Notes: generated by a model from the letters alone, not told the origin. Shown: positions 16,564-25,026, counted from the stretch's first letter. The stretch: 64,000 nucleotides of DNA from Micromonospora phaseoli (GCF_900109115.1 NZ_FNYV01000006.1:62001-126000); one strand, 5' to 3'. Translations and numbers: made by a program.

Positions 16564-16773
16564 TCAGGCGCCGGCCAGCTCGTACCCGGCCTCGTCGACG
16601 GCGACACGCACCGCGTCGTCGCTGAGCGGCTGGTCGCTGGTGACGGTGACCCGGCCTTCGGCCAGTTCGACCTGGACGTCCTGGACGCCGGGGATCGCGC
16701 CGATCTCGGCACCGACCGCGCTGACGCAGTGCCCGCAGGTCATGCCCTGCACCTGGTACGTAGCGGTGACCAT
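16564..16773 (-). CDS. copZ: Copper chaperone (heavy-metal-associated domain)
   Basis: A 69-residue single HMA domain with the metal-binding GMTCGHC motif (Cys13, Cys16) and the ferredoxin-like pattern ending in DEAGYEL. CopZ proteins carry Cu+ in the cytoplasm and hand it to the HMA domain of CopA or to CsoR. The ATG is preceded by AAGGAG. It is the first gene of the copper operon and its start lies only ~45 bases from the nearer of two palindromic CsoR-type operators, so it is probably repressed by CsoR until copper binds. Confidence 0.95.
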   Translation of the reverse strand: MVTATYQVQGMTCGHCVSAVGAEIGAIPGVQDVQVELAEGRVTVTSDQPLSDDAVRVAVDEAGYELAGA

Positions 16774-16816
16774 GGGAACTCTCCTTCCACACCCGCCGGC
16801 GGCGGGTGGCGCATCC

Positions 16817-16845
16817 GTCCGGATACCCGCCAGGGGTATCCGGAC
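16817..16845. promoter_or_regulatory. Palindromic operator, probable CsoR site 1
   Basis: GTCCGGATACCC and GGGTATCCGGAC are perfect 12-base arms around GCCAG. The core ATACCC-GCCAG-GGGTAT matches the TACCC/GGGTA plan of CsoR operators. It lies just upstream of copZ. Confidence 0.75.
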
Positions 16846-16858
16846 AGCGACGGTACCA

Positions 16859-16873
16859 TACCCCCCTGGGGTA
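16859..16873. promoter_or_regulatory. Palindromic operator, probable CsoR site 2
   Basis: TACCCC-CCT-GGGGTA is a perfect inverted repeat 17 bases upstream of the csoR start. Its similarity to the site at 16817-16845 suggests one repressor binds both and controls csoR and the copper operon in opposite directions. Confidence 0.72.
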
Positions 16874-16889
16874 AGTTATCCTTGTCGCC

Positions 16890-17186
16890 ATGACCACACC
16901 CGCGCCGATCCGTGGCTACACCGCCAGCAAGGACCAGTTGCTCGCCCGCCTGCGGCGCGTCGAGGGCCAGGTGCGTGGCGTCGAGAAGATGGTCGACGAG
17001 GATCGCTACTGCATCGACGTGCTCACCCAGATCTCCGCCGTGCAGGCCGCACTGGACAAGGTCGCCCTCGGCCTGCTCGACGGGCACGCCCGGCACTGCA
17101 TGCACGAAGGTGCCGCGGAGGGTCGGGCCGACGAGATGGCCACCGAGATGATGGCCGCCGTGGGTCGCCTGATGAAGCGAGGCTGA
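16890..17186 (+). CDS. csoR: Copper-sensing transcriptional repressor
   Basis: A 98-residue all-helical repressor of the CsoR/RcnR family. The three Cu+ ligands of copper sensors are in place: Cys41 (RYCIDVLTQ), His66 and Cys70 (HARHCMHEG). Tyr40 precedes the first Cys as in the family. CsoR binds GC-rich palindromes without copper and releases them when Cu+ binds. The flanking divergent copper operon and two operators fit this exactly. The ATG is chosen because upstream in-frame codons would run into the operator. Confidence 0.94.
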   Translation: MTTPAPIRGYTASKDQLLARLRRVEGQVRGVEKMVDEDRYCIDVLTQISAVQAALDKVALGLLDGHARHCMHEGAAEGRADEMATEMMAAVGRLMKRG

Positions 17187-17498
17187 CCAGCCCTCCCCAC
17201 GTGGGCGCCCGCGAACCGCCGACGAACCCGCGCGAGCCACGTTCCGATCTCAGGCTTGGCTACCATTCGCACACGATGGCCAGCCGAAATCCGCGCGCCC
17301 TCTCCGCCCGCGTCCGCCGCCGAGCGCGCGCCGCACCGATCCGGAGCGGCCGACCGCAGCCGGCCCTCCGCTCACGGTACGCAGCCACCACGCCACGCTC
17401 AGGACGTTCATGCCGCGCGTCGCCCCCGTCGGCCGGCTGGACTGAACCCTTGCGCCCATCGACACGTACTCAGCTCTGAACTTGTTGGGAGACATTGA
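17187..17498. other. 312-bp gap without a supported gene
   Basis: The stretch between csoR and the YibE/F gene contains only an Arg-rich open frame (ATG 17277) with no ribosome-binding site. The palindrome CCCACGTGGG occurs shortly after the csoR stop. GGGAG shortly before 17499 serves the next gene. No other structure is evident. Confidence 0.5.
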
Positions 17499-18863
17499 AT
17501 GGGCGCCGACCACACCCGTTCCGCTCCGCCCACCCCACCGGGGGTGCGGCGGATCCTCGTCGTGACGGTGGTCCCCCTCTTCCTCGTCACCCTGGTCGCC
17601 GCCATCGTGCTCTGGCCCCGGGACGCGCCGCGCCCCGAAGCCGCCGACGACACGCCCCGCTACCACGGCACGGTCACCCGGGTGGTGACCGAACCCTGCC
17701 CACCCAACCCCACGGTGCCGGAGGGCAGCCCGACGACGTCGGCAGGGCCGTGCGGCACGGTCACCGTTCGGGTGGACACCGGCCCGGACGCCGGCCAGGA
17801 GGTACAGACGCCCATTCCGGCCGGCCCCGGGGCACCCCGGGTCGGTGTCGACGACGACGTCATCCTGGTATCGCTGATCGACCCGGAGGATCCGTCGATC
17901 AGCAGCTACAACATCGCCGAGCACCAACGCGGCAAGCCGCTGATCTGGCTGGGGGTGCTCTTCGCCGCGGCCATCGTCGCCTTCGGGCGGTTGCGGGGCC
18001 TGGCGGCCCTGGGCGGCCTGGCGGCAAGCTTCGCCATCCTGCTGACCTTCGTGCTGCCCGGTATCAGCGCGGGCCAGCCGCCGCTGGTGGTCGCCATCGT
18101 CGGCGCTTCATTGATCATGTTCGTGGTGCTCTACCTGACGCACGGCGTCTCCGCGCAGACCTCGGTGGCCGTACTCGGCACGCTCGGCAGTCTGGTCCTC
18201 ACCGGGTTGCTCGGTCTGGCCGCCACCGGCGCCACCCATCTGACCGGATTCGGCAGCGAGGACGCCACCACGCTGTCCATGTTCCGCGCCGACGTCGACC
18301 TGCACGGCCTGCTGCTGGCCGGCATCATCATCGGTTCGCTGGGGGTGCTCGACGACGTCACGGTCACCCAGGCCGCCACGGTCACCGAGCTGCGCCACGC
18401 CAACCCCGACGCCTCCCGCCGTGAGCTGTACCGCTCGGCGACCCGGGTCGGACGGGCGCACATCGCCTCGGTGGTCAACACCATCGTGCTGGCGTACGCC
18501 GGCGCATCGCTGCCGTTGCTGCTCCTGCTCACCGCCGACTCCCGCGCGCTGGGCCAGATCGTGACCACCGAGTTCCTCACCACCGAGATCGTCCGCAGCG
18601 TGGTGGCCACCCTTGGGCTGATCGCCGCCGTACCGCTGACCACCGCGCTGGCCGCGGTGGTGACCACCGCTGGCCGCCCCGGCGCCGCCGACGGCGATCG
18701 GGTCGGCGCGACCACCGGCGACCAGGCCCCCACAGTCCCCCGGCCGGCGACGGACCGGGCTGAGGCGCTCCAGGCGCTCAGCACACCACCCACCCGCAAC
18801 ACGTCCCCCGCCACCCGCTCGGGGTGGCCCGATCCGGACAGGAGCACGGACACCACATGGTGA
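17499..18863 (+). CDS. YibE/F family multi-pass membrane protein
   Basis: A 454-residue membrane protein. One N-terminal helix (residues ~18-40) is followed by a ~100-residue extracytoplasmic region with PRYHGTVTRVVTEPC. Then come about seven helices with the family pattern IVAFGRLRGLAALGGLAASF and a loop GVLDDVTVTQAATVTELR, which is the YibE/F signature. The C-terminal ~75 residues are hydrophilic. The family is widespread in Gram-positive bacteria and its biochemical role is unknown; a transport role is only guessed. ATG 17499 follows GGGAGACATTGA. No partner gene lies next to it. Confidence 0.85.
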   Translation: MGADHTRSAPPTPPGVRRILVVTVVPLFLVTLVAAIVLWPRDAPRPEAADDTPRYHGTVTRVVTEPCPPNPTVPEGSPTTSAGPCGTVTVRVDTGPDAGQEVQTPIPAGPGAPRVGVDDDVILVSLIDPEDPSISSYNIAEHQRGKPLIWLGVLFAAAIVAFGRLRGLAALGGLAASFAILLTFVLPGISAGQPPLVVAIVGASLIMFVVLYLTHGVSAQTSVAVLGTLGSLVLTGLLGLAATGATHLTGFGSEDATTLSMFRADVDLHGLLLAGIIIGSLGVLDDVTVTQAATVTELRHANPDASRRELYRSATRVGRAHIASVVNTIVLAYAGASLPLLLLLTADSRALGQIVTTEFLTTEIVRSVVATLGLIAAVPLTTALAAVVTTAGRPGAADGDRVGATTGDQAPTVPRPATDRAEALQALSTPPTRNTSPATRSGWPDPDRSTDTTW

Positions 18864-19003
18864 CACTCCTCTACGTGACTGCCCCCGCCGATGCGGTTCA
18901 GTTCCGTGTCGCTGGTCACCTAAAGCGATTACGAAATGACGCATCTAGTCGGGTTCGGGGCGTAGAAGCCCAGATGGACTCTCGGGTAACCTCACTGCCG
19001 GTC

Positions 19004-19147
19004 ACCGCCGAAGGCGCGCAGCGGCGCCTGCGGTGCCACCGCCCAATCGCCGCGAGGCGAGCCGGGGAACCAGGTACGTGGGGTGAATCCGCGAGAGCGG
19101 TAGGGGCCACTTCCGTCCCGAACCCGTCAGCTAACCCGGTCGGCGGT
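19004..19147 (+). ncRNA. c-di-AMP riboswitch (ydaO-yuaA motif)
   Basis: The leader carries conserved ydaO elements in order: CGCCCAATCGC, GCCGGGGAACC, GGGGTGAATCC and CCGAACCCGTCAGCTAACC. The ends pair as a P1 stem: ACCGCCGA at 19004-19011 with TCGGCGGT at 19140-19147. The ribosome-binding site and GTG of the next gene follow within 18 bases. In actinobacteria this element controls secreted wall-hydrolase and resuscitation genes and turns expression off when c-di-AMP is high. The downstream secreted protein fits this. The 140 bases before it include an AT-richer stretch near 18920-18950 that may hold the promoter. Confidence 0.9.
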
Positions 19148-19164
19148 CGATGGAAGGGAAAACA

Positions 19165-20178
19165 GTGACGGCACCCCTACGCCGCTGGTTGACACCCGTG
19201 GTGGCCGTGTTCGCCGCGTTCGCCGTGCTCGCCGGCCCTCTGCCGGCGATGGCCGCGCCGAACGACCCCAAGCCGGCGGAGCACGACGACGACCCGCCGA
19301 TGCTCAACGATTTGATCGAAGCGACCAACCGGGACTACTCCAAGGCCAAGTCCAAGTTGGAGAAGTCCAAGAAGCGGCAGCTGCAGTTCGCCGTCGAGGT
19401 CCGCCGTGCCCAGGCGGATTTGGACGCCCTCTCCCCGCAGGTCGCCCAGATCGCCACTCAGTCGTACCGCACCGGCCGGGTCGGCGCGATCGCCATGCTG
19501 CTGCAGAGCACCGCCCCCGACTCGTTCATCGGCCGCGCCTCCGCGCTGGACGAGCTGAACCTGGTCAACGACAAGAAGCTGGGCGAGGTCAACGCGATCA
19601 AGCTCCGCGCCGAGCAGGCCAAGCTCGCGCTCGACACCGAGGTACGCGAGCAGCAGAAGCTGACCAACGACATGGCCCGCAAGAAGACCGAGGCGGAGAA
19701 GTCGCTCCGTCTGGTCGGCGGCGTGGGCCTCACCGGTGGCCTGGTGGACGCCACCTCCCCGGTGGCGCGGGTGGGCCCGAACCGGGCGGCGGACGGCGGC
19801 TGGAAGTCCGAGTCGTGCAGCCAGAACGACCCGACCACGTCGGGTTGCATCACGCCCCGGACGCTGCACATGTACAAGGAGGTCAAGCGGGCCGGCTTCA
19901 ACCGGTTCGTCGGCTGCTTCCGGCCGGGCGACAAGTTCGAGCACCCCAAGGGCCGGGCCTGTGACTGGTCGCTGCAGAACAGCGGCTTCAGCCCCTGGCA
20001 CAACAACGACACCCGGATCTACGGCAACAACCTGGCGGCCTTCCTGGTCCGCAACGCCGACCGGCTGGGCGTCTACTACGTCATCTGGAACCGGCAGATC
20101 TGGTTCCCGGCAACGGGGTGGAGCTCCTACAGCGGCCCATCGAACCACACCGACCACGTACACGTCTCGCTGCTCTGA
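19165..20178 (+). CDS. Secreted coiled-coil protein with M15-like peptidase C-terminal domain
   Basis: A 337-residue exported protein. A Sec signal peptide ends at ALA-like MAA near residue 30. Residues ~50-190 form a long charged coiled coil like those of NlpC/P60 and RpfB-type wall enzymes. The C-terminal ~130 residues contain HPKGRACDW and HTDHVHVSLL, the HxxGxAxD plus HxH zinc-ligand pattern of LAS/M15-type D,D- or L,D-peptidases, with two Cys pairs. It probably trims peptidoglycan, but activity is inferred. GTG 19165, with GAAGGG upstream, is preferred to ATG 19150. The c-di-AMP riboswitch upstream links it to wall homeostasis. Confidence 0.82.
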   Translation: MTAPLRRWLTPVVAVFAAFAVLAGPLPAMAAPNDPKPAEHDDDPPMLNDLIEATNRDYSKAKSKLEKSKKRQLQFAVEVRRAQADLDALSPQVAQIATQSYRTGRVGAIAMLLQSTAPDSFIGRASALDELNLVNDKKLGEVNAIKLRAEQAKLALDTEVREQQKLTNDMARKKTEAEKSLRLVGGVGLTGGLVDATSPVARVGPNRAADGGWKSESCSQNDPTTSGCITPRTLHMYKEVKRAGFNRFVGCFRPGDKFEHPKGRACDWSLQNSGFSPWHNNDTRIYGNNLAAFLVRNADRLGVYYVIWNRQIWFPATGWSSYSGPSNHTDHVHVSLL

Positions 20179-20194
20179 GTGCTCCGCGACGCAT

Positions 20195-20230
20195 CGAGGG
20201 CCGTTCCGCCACCCGGCGGAACGGCCCTCG
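20195..20230. terminator. Bidirectional terminator, 16-bp perfect stem
   Basis: CGAGGGCCGTTCCGCC and its exact reverse complement flank the loop ACCC between two convergent genes. It can end transcripts from both sides. Confidence 0.85.
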
Positions 20231-20239
20231 TCTGTCAGG

Positions 20240-20938
20240 TCAGGCGGCGGGTGCCACCACCGCGGCCAGTTCGGCGGGCTCGGCGGCCACCGCGCGCACC
20301 TCACCGGCGGCCAGCCGGTACGACATGCCCACCACCGCGCACCGCCCGTCGGTCACCTCGGCGGCGAGTGCGGTGGAGGACGCCAGCATCGCCTCGATGG
20401 TCTGCGCGATGTGGATCTCGACGATGCCGTCCAGGTCCGTCACCTCCGCCTGCTGCGCGCGGCGCAGGCTGGGCACCACGGCGTCGACGACGGCCCGCAG
20501 GTGACCCGGCGGCGAGGTGCCGGTGGCCACCGCCTCGCGCGCCGCCTGCACGGCACCGCACGAGTCGTGCCCGAGCACCACCACCAGCGGCGTACGCAGC
20601 ACGGTCACCGCGTACTCGACGCTGCCGAGCACCTCCGGTCCGACGGTGTGGCCGGCGGTGCGGACCACGAAGAGGTCACCCAGTCCCCGATCGAAGATGA
20701 TCTCCGCAGCGAGCCGTGAGTCGGAGCAGCCGACGATCACGGCGAAGGGGTGCTGTTCGCCCGCGACGGCGGCGCGACGCCCGGCGTTCTGGTTGGGATG
20801 CCGGAGCGTGTCGGTGACGAACCGCTGGTTGCCGGCGATCAGCTCGGCGAGCGCCCGCTGCGGAGCGCCGGGAACATCCGTGGTCAGGTACTCACGCTCG
20901 GGCCCCGGTTGCAGGCCGAGCGATCCGGGTCGACTCAT
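20240..20938 (-). CDS. Beta-class carbonic anhydrase
   Basis: A 232-residue cytoplasmic enzyme interconverting CO2 and bicarbonate. The zinc ligands are visible as CSDSR (Cys71, with Asp73 and Arg75) and GHDSCGA (His124, Cys127). Length and the RTAGHTVGPEVLGSVEYAV segment are typical of bacterial beta-carbonic anhydrases. The ATG is preceded by GAGGTGAAGCCGG. It is divergent from a small winged-helix regulator gene, which may or may not control it. Confidence 0.93.
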   Translation of the reverse strand: MSRPGSLGLQPGPEREYLTTDVPGAPQRALAELIAGNQRFVTDTLRHPNQNAGRRAAVAGEQHPFAVIVGCSDSRLAAEIIFDRGLGDLFVVRTAGHTVGPEVLGSVEYAVTVLRTPLVVVLGHDSCGAVQAAREAVATGTSPPGHLRAVVDAVVPSLRRAQQAEVTDLDGIVEIHIAQTIEAMLASSTALAAEVTDGRCAVVGMSYRLAAGEVRAVAAEPAELAAVVAPAA

Positions 20939-21094
20939 CCGGCTTCACCTCGTCTCTCGGTGGACGCCTGGTCATCCCGGCCGGCACTGGTCGCGGGCTG
21001 CCATCACCGTCACACGCAGCGCAAGGCACGTCAAGCTATGCGTGATATGCATTTCATGTATCCGTCGGCTCCTGCGAGGAGCGGAAGTCATACG

Positions 21095-21430
21095 ATGGCG
21101 AGCATGGCGACCACCGGCGAACGGGAAAGCACCCGAAACTGGACTTTCCTCACGAATCACGCACATGTGCTGCTCGCCATCGCCCGCAACCCCACCGCCC
21201 GGCTGCGCGACGTCGCGGACGAAGTCGGCGTCACCGAACGCGCCGCCCAGGCGATCGTCGCCGACCTGGAGGCCGGCGGATACCTGCACCGCACTCGGGT
21301 CGGCCGGCGCAACGAGTACACCCTCAATCCGGCCGGGCGGTTCCGCCACCCGGCGGAGGCCGACCGCCACATCGGTGATCTGCTGGCCCTCTTCGCCAAG
21401 GAACCGGTGGCCGGCATCGCCGACCGCTGA
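21095..21430 (+). CDS. Small winged-helix (MarR/ArsR-like) DNA-binding protein
   Basis: A 111-residue protein made of a single winged helix-turn-helix: NHAHVLLAIARNPTARLRDVADEVGV, then ERAAQAIVADLEAGGYL as recognition helix, and TRVGRRNEYTL as the wing. There is no ligand or dimerisation domain beyond short termini. Similar stand-alone proteins in actinobacteria are annotated as MarR family or helix-turn-helix proteins. ATG 21095 is used; ATG 21104 is possible. It is divergent from carbonic anhydrase, with a 156-bp gap holding an AT-rich stretch near 21035-21062 that may be the shared control region. Target genes are unknown. Confidence 0.8.
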   Translation: MASMATTGERESTRNWTFLTNHAHVLLAIARNPTARLRDVADEVGVTERAAQAIVADLEAGGYLHRTRVGRRNEYTLNPAGRFRHPAEADRHIGDLLALFAKEPVAGIADR

Positions 21431-21563
21431 GCCGGCTCGGCCCGCAGCGGGCGCAGCCTGGATGGCACCGTCGATCCGTCCGAACCGGACGACGTGGCGT
21501 GCTTCACGGTCCGCGGACGGTAGCGGCAGTGCGTTCCCCGGAGCGGCGGGATAGGTTGGACGG

Positions 21564-21974
21564 GTGCCGTCTCTCGCGTTCGCCCGTCCGATGTGGCCGG
21601 CGACGCTGCGCGCACTGCGGGGACTGACCCGGCTGGCGCTGGCCGCACTGGTGCTCGCCGTCGGCGTCGGCGGGATCGCGGCCGAGTTGCCGGCCCGGCC
21701 CGGCACGACGGATCTGCCGGCCGTGGCCGTCCGCGCCACCGCCGAGCCCGTCCGGGTGGGTGACCAGATCCCGGCCTGGCACGAGCAGGCGACGACCGCG
21801 GATTCTTCCTCGGCCGGCATCGAGCGCACCGAGGCCGCATCCGCCACGGGCGTCGCCACGCCGGGCATCGCCATCGCGGTCCCCGCCGTCAGCGGCCCGG
21901 TCCGGCCCGTCGCCGCACCGACTTCCGCCGTCGGAGAGGGCGAGCCGACCCGGCGCGGGCCACCCGCCGCCTGA
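21564..21974 (+). CDS. Hypothetical membrane-anchored or exported protein
   Basis: A 136-residue open frame starting at GTG. Residues ~15-40 form one hydrophobic helix after an Arg-containing start, consistent with a signal or anchor. The remainder is Ala/Pro/Thr-rich, low-complexity and without motifs. There is no similarity I can name. It precedes another membrane-anchored unknown by 130 bases. An opposite-strand open frame covers the same DNA, but the plus frame has a coherent anchor and the usual third-position GC bias. It is a tentative call. Confidence 0.5.
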   Translation: MPSLAFARPMWPATLRALRGLTRLALAALVLAVGVGGIAAELPARPGTTDLPAVAVRATAEPVRVGDQIPAWHEQATTADSSSAGIERTEAASATGVATPGIAIAVPAVSGPVRPVAAPTSAVGEGEPTRRGPPAA

Positions 21975-22104
21975 CGACGGCTCGCCGGACACCACCCGCA
22001 CGATCGAGGCGTACCCCCGCCCGACGCGCCCGCTGGTCGATCAGCCGTCGCCTCCGTGTCCACCGAAATTCGACGACCCTCAATCCGACCACGAGGTGTT
22101 GATC

Positions 22105-22893
22105 ATGCAAAGCGCCCTCTCCGCCGTCCTGCTCGACGTGCCCCGGGCTGCCGCGATCTGGCTGAGCCTGCTCGGCGTGGTGATGCTCGCCGTCACCGGC
22201 CTGGTGCTGCGTCCCCGGCTCCTCCGCTTCGACGCCGGTACCCGGATCCGGGATGCCGCGCTGCCGAGCCGCTCGGAGCACGCCGACGAACGGCGTGATC
22301 AGGACCGCTGGGCCGAGGAGGTCATGGTGGCCGCCGAGCGGGCCGAGGCGACGGCGCGCCGCCGCCGCGAGGAGTGGCTCGCCGCACTGGACGAGGTCGC
22401 GCAGGCGTGGCAGGCGTACGAGGCGGCGGAGACCACTCTCCGCCGGCTCTCCGACGCCGCCGCCATGCCACTGCCGCAGACCCCGCGCACGCCGGCCGAG
22501 TACGCCGACCGCGAGCGCTGGCTGCACCGGGCCGCCCTGGACGCGTACTGGCGGCGGGAGCTTCCGGTGGAGCAACTCAGTGACGTCTTCGCCCACCGGG
22601 GCTGGGATCCCCGGCTGCACCCGGTCGAGCAGGAACTGCTGCTGCACCGGGCGGTGCGGGACCACCTGCTGGCCCGTCAGCGGGCAGCCCGGGAGCGGGA
22701 GCAGGGCGCCCGGCGGGCCGCGGAGCTCGCCGCCGCGGCGGCGCGCAGCCTGCGGGCGGAGACGGTCGCGGCGCTTCTGCCGGCGACGCAGGAGCGTGCC
22801 TCGGTGCTGCCGCTGAGCGCGCTCGGTTTCAGCGAGCAGACCCGGGAGATCCCCGCCGTCGTGGTGGGTCGGGCACCGGTCGCCGCCTACTGA
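22105..22893 (+). CDS. Hypothetical membrane-anchored coiled-coil protein
   Basis: A 262-residue protein with one N-terminal transmembrane helix (residues ~15-38). A long charged helical region rich in Ala, Glu and Arg follows (residues ~55-240, with runs such as AERAEATARRRREEWLAAL). The C terminus is short and carries a few hydrophobic positions. I know no function; similar actinobacterial proteins are annotated only as hypothetical. ATG 22105 has a good GAGGTG ribosome-binding site, whereas the longer upstream open frame has none. It may be cotranscribed with the preceding small gene. Confidence 0.75.
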   Translation: MQSALSAVLLDVPRAAAIWLSLLGVVMLAVTGLVLRPRLLRFDAGTRIRDAALPSRSEHADERRDQDRWAEEVMVAAERAEATARRRREEWLAALDEVAQAWQAYEAAETTLRRLSDAAAMPLPQTPRTPAEYADRERWLHRAALDAYWRRELPVEQLSDVFAHRGWDPRLHPVEQELLLHRAVRDHLLARQRAAREREQGARRAAELAAAAARSLRAETVAALLPATQERASVLPLSALGFSEQTREIPAVVVGRAPVAAY

Positions 22894-23027
22894 CGCGCCG
22901 TACCACGTGGACGCCGGTACCGGCTGAGCCGAACCGCCACCGCCCCGCTCGTCGGGAATTAGCGTGGGATCGGTGTCGGAGGGACGCCGTCCGGGTAACG
23001 CCCTCGCCGACATCGAGGAGGGCCAAC

Positions 23028-24224
23028 GTGGTCGCAGGGGATGCCGGGCGTAGGCCCGGCCAGCGAACGGACCGGGGCGCCGGGCCGCGACAGACGTGGG
23101 CGTCCCTGCCCTGGCTGGTCCGCTCCGCAGTGGTGTGGAGCGCCTGCCTGGTGGTGATCGCCGCCGGGTTCTACCTGCTGGCACAGATCACGATGCTGGT
23201 GACCCCGCTGGCCATCGCCGTGGCCGCCACCCTTTTCCTCGCCGCGCTGCTCGACCCGGTGCAGTTGGCGCTACGCCGGCTGCGGCTGCCCGCCGCACTG
23301 GCCGCGCTGCTCACCGTCCTGTTGCTGCTCGGGGTCCTGGGCGGCGTCGGCGTGCTGGTCTGGAACATGACCGCCAGCCAGTTCAGCGAGCTTGGCGAGG
23401 AGCTTGGTCAGGGGCTGGAACGCACCCGGGACTTCATCACCTCCAGCCTTCCGGTGACCGACGACCAGCTCGACGGGTTGCTCAACCAGTTGAGCCAGGC
23501 GGTCAGCCAGCAGGAGGTGGACCCCGTCTCCAGCGCCCGGACGGTGACCGAGGCCTTCGGCTCCGCGCTGCTCGCCCTGGTGCTGCTGTTCTTCCTGCTC
23601 AAGGACGGCCGCGGGATGTGGCACTGGGTGCTGCGCCGGATGACCGGACCGAACCGGGGCGTCGCCGCCGAGGCGGGTCGGGTCGGTTGGCGGACCCTCG
23701 GCTCGTACAGCCGGGGCACCATGCTCATCGCGGGCATCGACGCGGTCGGTATCGGCCTGGCGCTGGTGCTGCTCGGTGTGCCGCTGGCCCTGCCGCTGGC
23801 GTTGATCACGTTCATCGGCGGGTTCGTGCCGATCATCGGTGCCACCGTGGCCGGCGCGGTCGCCGTGCTGGTGGCGCTGGCCGCCAACGGTCCCACCACC
23901 GCCCTGCTCACCCTGGCCGCCGTGATCGCCGTCCAGCAGATCGAGGGCAACCTGCTGGAACCGCTGGTGATGAAGCGCCAAGTACGACTGCATCCGGTGG
24001 TGATCCTGCTCGCGGTGACCGCCGGCGCGCTGATCGCCGGCATCGCGGGCGCCTTCGTCGCGGTGCCGATCGCCGCCGTCACCTGGCGGGTGATCGACAG
24101 CGTGCAGCGGCAACGTGAGGCCGCCGCGACATCGTCACCACCGTCTGCACCGCCGTCGCCGGCCGAGCCCGAAGCAGAACCCGAGCCCGGACCTGAGCCC
24201 GGGCCTGCGCCCAAGCCCGCCTGA
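23028..24224 (+). CDS. AI-2E family transporter (PF01594-type permease)
   Basis: A 398-residue membrane protein with about eight helices and the family's conserved central features: the glycine-rich IGGFVPIIGATVAG stretch and QQIEGNLLEPLVMKRQVRLHP. Members move autoinducer-2, cations or other small solutes and many are uncharacterised. A hydrophilic region near residues 105-175 lies between helices. The C terminus is a Pro/Glu-rich tail (about 25 residues). The GTG start follows GAGGAGGG. It is the last plus-strand gene before a convergent hydrolase, so no functional partner is implied. Confidence 0.87.
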   Translation: MVAGDAGRRPGQRTDRGAGPRQTWASLPWLVRSAVVWSACLVVIAAGFYLLAQITMLVTPLAIAVAATLFLAALLDPVQLALRRLRLPAALAALLTVLLLLGVLGGVGVLVWNMTASQFSELGEELGQGLERTRDFITSSLPVTDDQLDGLLNQLSQAVSQQEVDPVSSARTVTEAFGSALLALVLLFFLLKDGRGMWHWVLRRMTGPNRGVAAEAGRVGWRTLGSYSRGTMLIAGIDAVGIGLALVLLGVPLALPLALITFIGGFVPIIGATVAGAVAVLVALAANGPTTALLTLAAVIAVQQIEGNLLEPLVMKRQVRLHPVVILLAVTAGALIAGIAGAFVAVPIAAVTWRVIDSVQRQREAAATSSPPSAPPSPAEPEAEPEPGPEPGPAPKPA

Positions 24225-24259
24225 AGCCGGAGTCGGCCGCCGTGGCGCGGCCCCGAGGC

Positions 24260-24928
24260 TCAGGGCCTGGCCGACTGGGCGTGCAGGTGACCGTGGAACC
24301 AGTCATCCGCCGCCTCGGCGACCTGCCCCAGGGTGCCCGGCTCCCCGAAAAGGTGCGTCGCGCCGGGGATCACCCGCAGTTCGGCCGGCGCCGTCAGCTG
24401 GCTCAGCGCCTGTTCGTTCAGCGCGATGACCTGCTCGTCGCGACCGCCGACCAGCAGCAGGGTGGCGGCGCGTACCTGGCCGAGGGCGGCACCGGCCAGA
24501 TCGGGACGGCCACCCCGGGACACCACGGCCCGCACCAGGTCCGGCCGCTGTGCCGCCGCGACCAGCGCGGCGGCGGCACCAGTACTGGCGCCGAAGATGC
24601 CGATCGGGGCGGCGCCGAAGGGCCGCTCGGTGGCCAGCCAGTCCACGACCGCCGCCAGCCGGACGGCGAGCAGGCCGATGTCGAAACGCAGCTCGGCGGT
24701 CACTCCGTCCACCTGCTCCTCGGCCTCGGTGAGCAGGTCGACCAGGACGGTGCCGAGCCCGCCACGATTGAGCTGGTGGGCCACGGCCAAATTGCGGGGA
24801 CTGTGCCGGGAACTGCCACTGCCGTGCGCGAAGAGCACCACCCCGACCGGTTCCGCCGGCACCAGCAGGTCGGCCAGCAGGCCGGCCCGGCCCGCCCGGA
24901 TCGTCACCTCGCTGCCCCGTACGCCCAT
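24260..24928 (-). CDS. Alpha/beta hydrolase (dienelactone hydrolase-like)
   Basis: A 222-residue cytoplasmic alpha/beta hydrolase. The nucleophile elbow is GASTG with Ser115; Asp164 (GGRDE) and His192 (GATHLFGEPG) complete a plausible triad. An oxyanion-region FAHGSGSS follows the second strand. The length and the GSGSSRHSPRN motif match the dienelactone-hydrolase-like proteins that are often found beside phosphoribosyltransferases in other bacteria; no such partner is here. The substrate is unknown. ATG 24928 follows GGGAGGACGAG; the longer open frame upstream runs through a tandem repeat and was rejected. Confidence 0.85.
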   Translation of the reverse strand: MGVRGSEVTIRAGRAGLLADLLVPAEPVGVVLFAHGSGSSRHSPRNLAVAHQLNRGGLGTVLVDLLTEAEEQVDGVTAELRFDIGLLAVRLAAVVDWLATERPFGAAPIGIFGASTGAAAALVAAAQRPDLVRAVVSRGGRPDLAGAALGQVRAATLLLVGGRDEQVIALNEQALSQLTAPAELRVIPGATHLFGEPGTLGQVAEAADDWFHGHLHAQSARP

Positions 24929-24951
24929 CTCGTCCTCCCGGTGACGCTGCT

Positions 24952-25026
24952 GCACCGCCCGGACACCCCGGTCAGCGCACCGCCCGGACACCCCGGTCAG
25001 CGCACCGCCCGGATACCCCGGTCAGC
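24952..25026. repeat. 25-bp direct tandem repeat, three copies
   Basis: The unit GCACCGCCCGGACACCCCGG plus GTCA-type end recurs with exact 25-base spacing at 24952, 24977 and 25002; the third copy has a C-to-T change. It lies just upstream of the hydrolase ribosome-binding site, inside the divergent control region with the small gene at 25144. Confidence 0.9.

Noticed and set aside
17277..17479. Possible 67-residue Arg-rich gene upstream of YibE/F
   Set aside because: No ribosome-binding site, composition of a shadow frame and no recognisable family.
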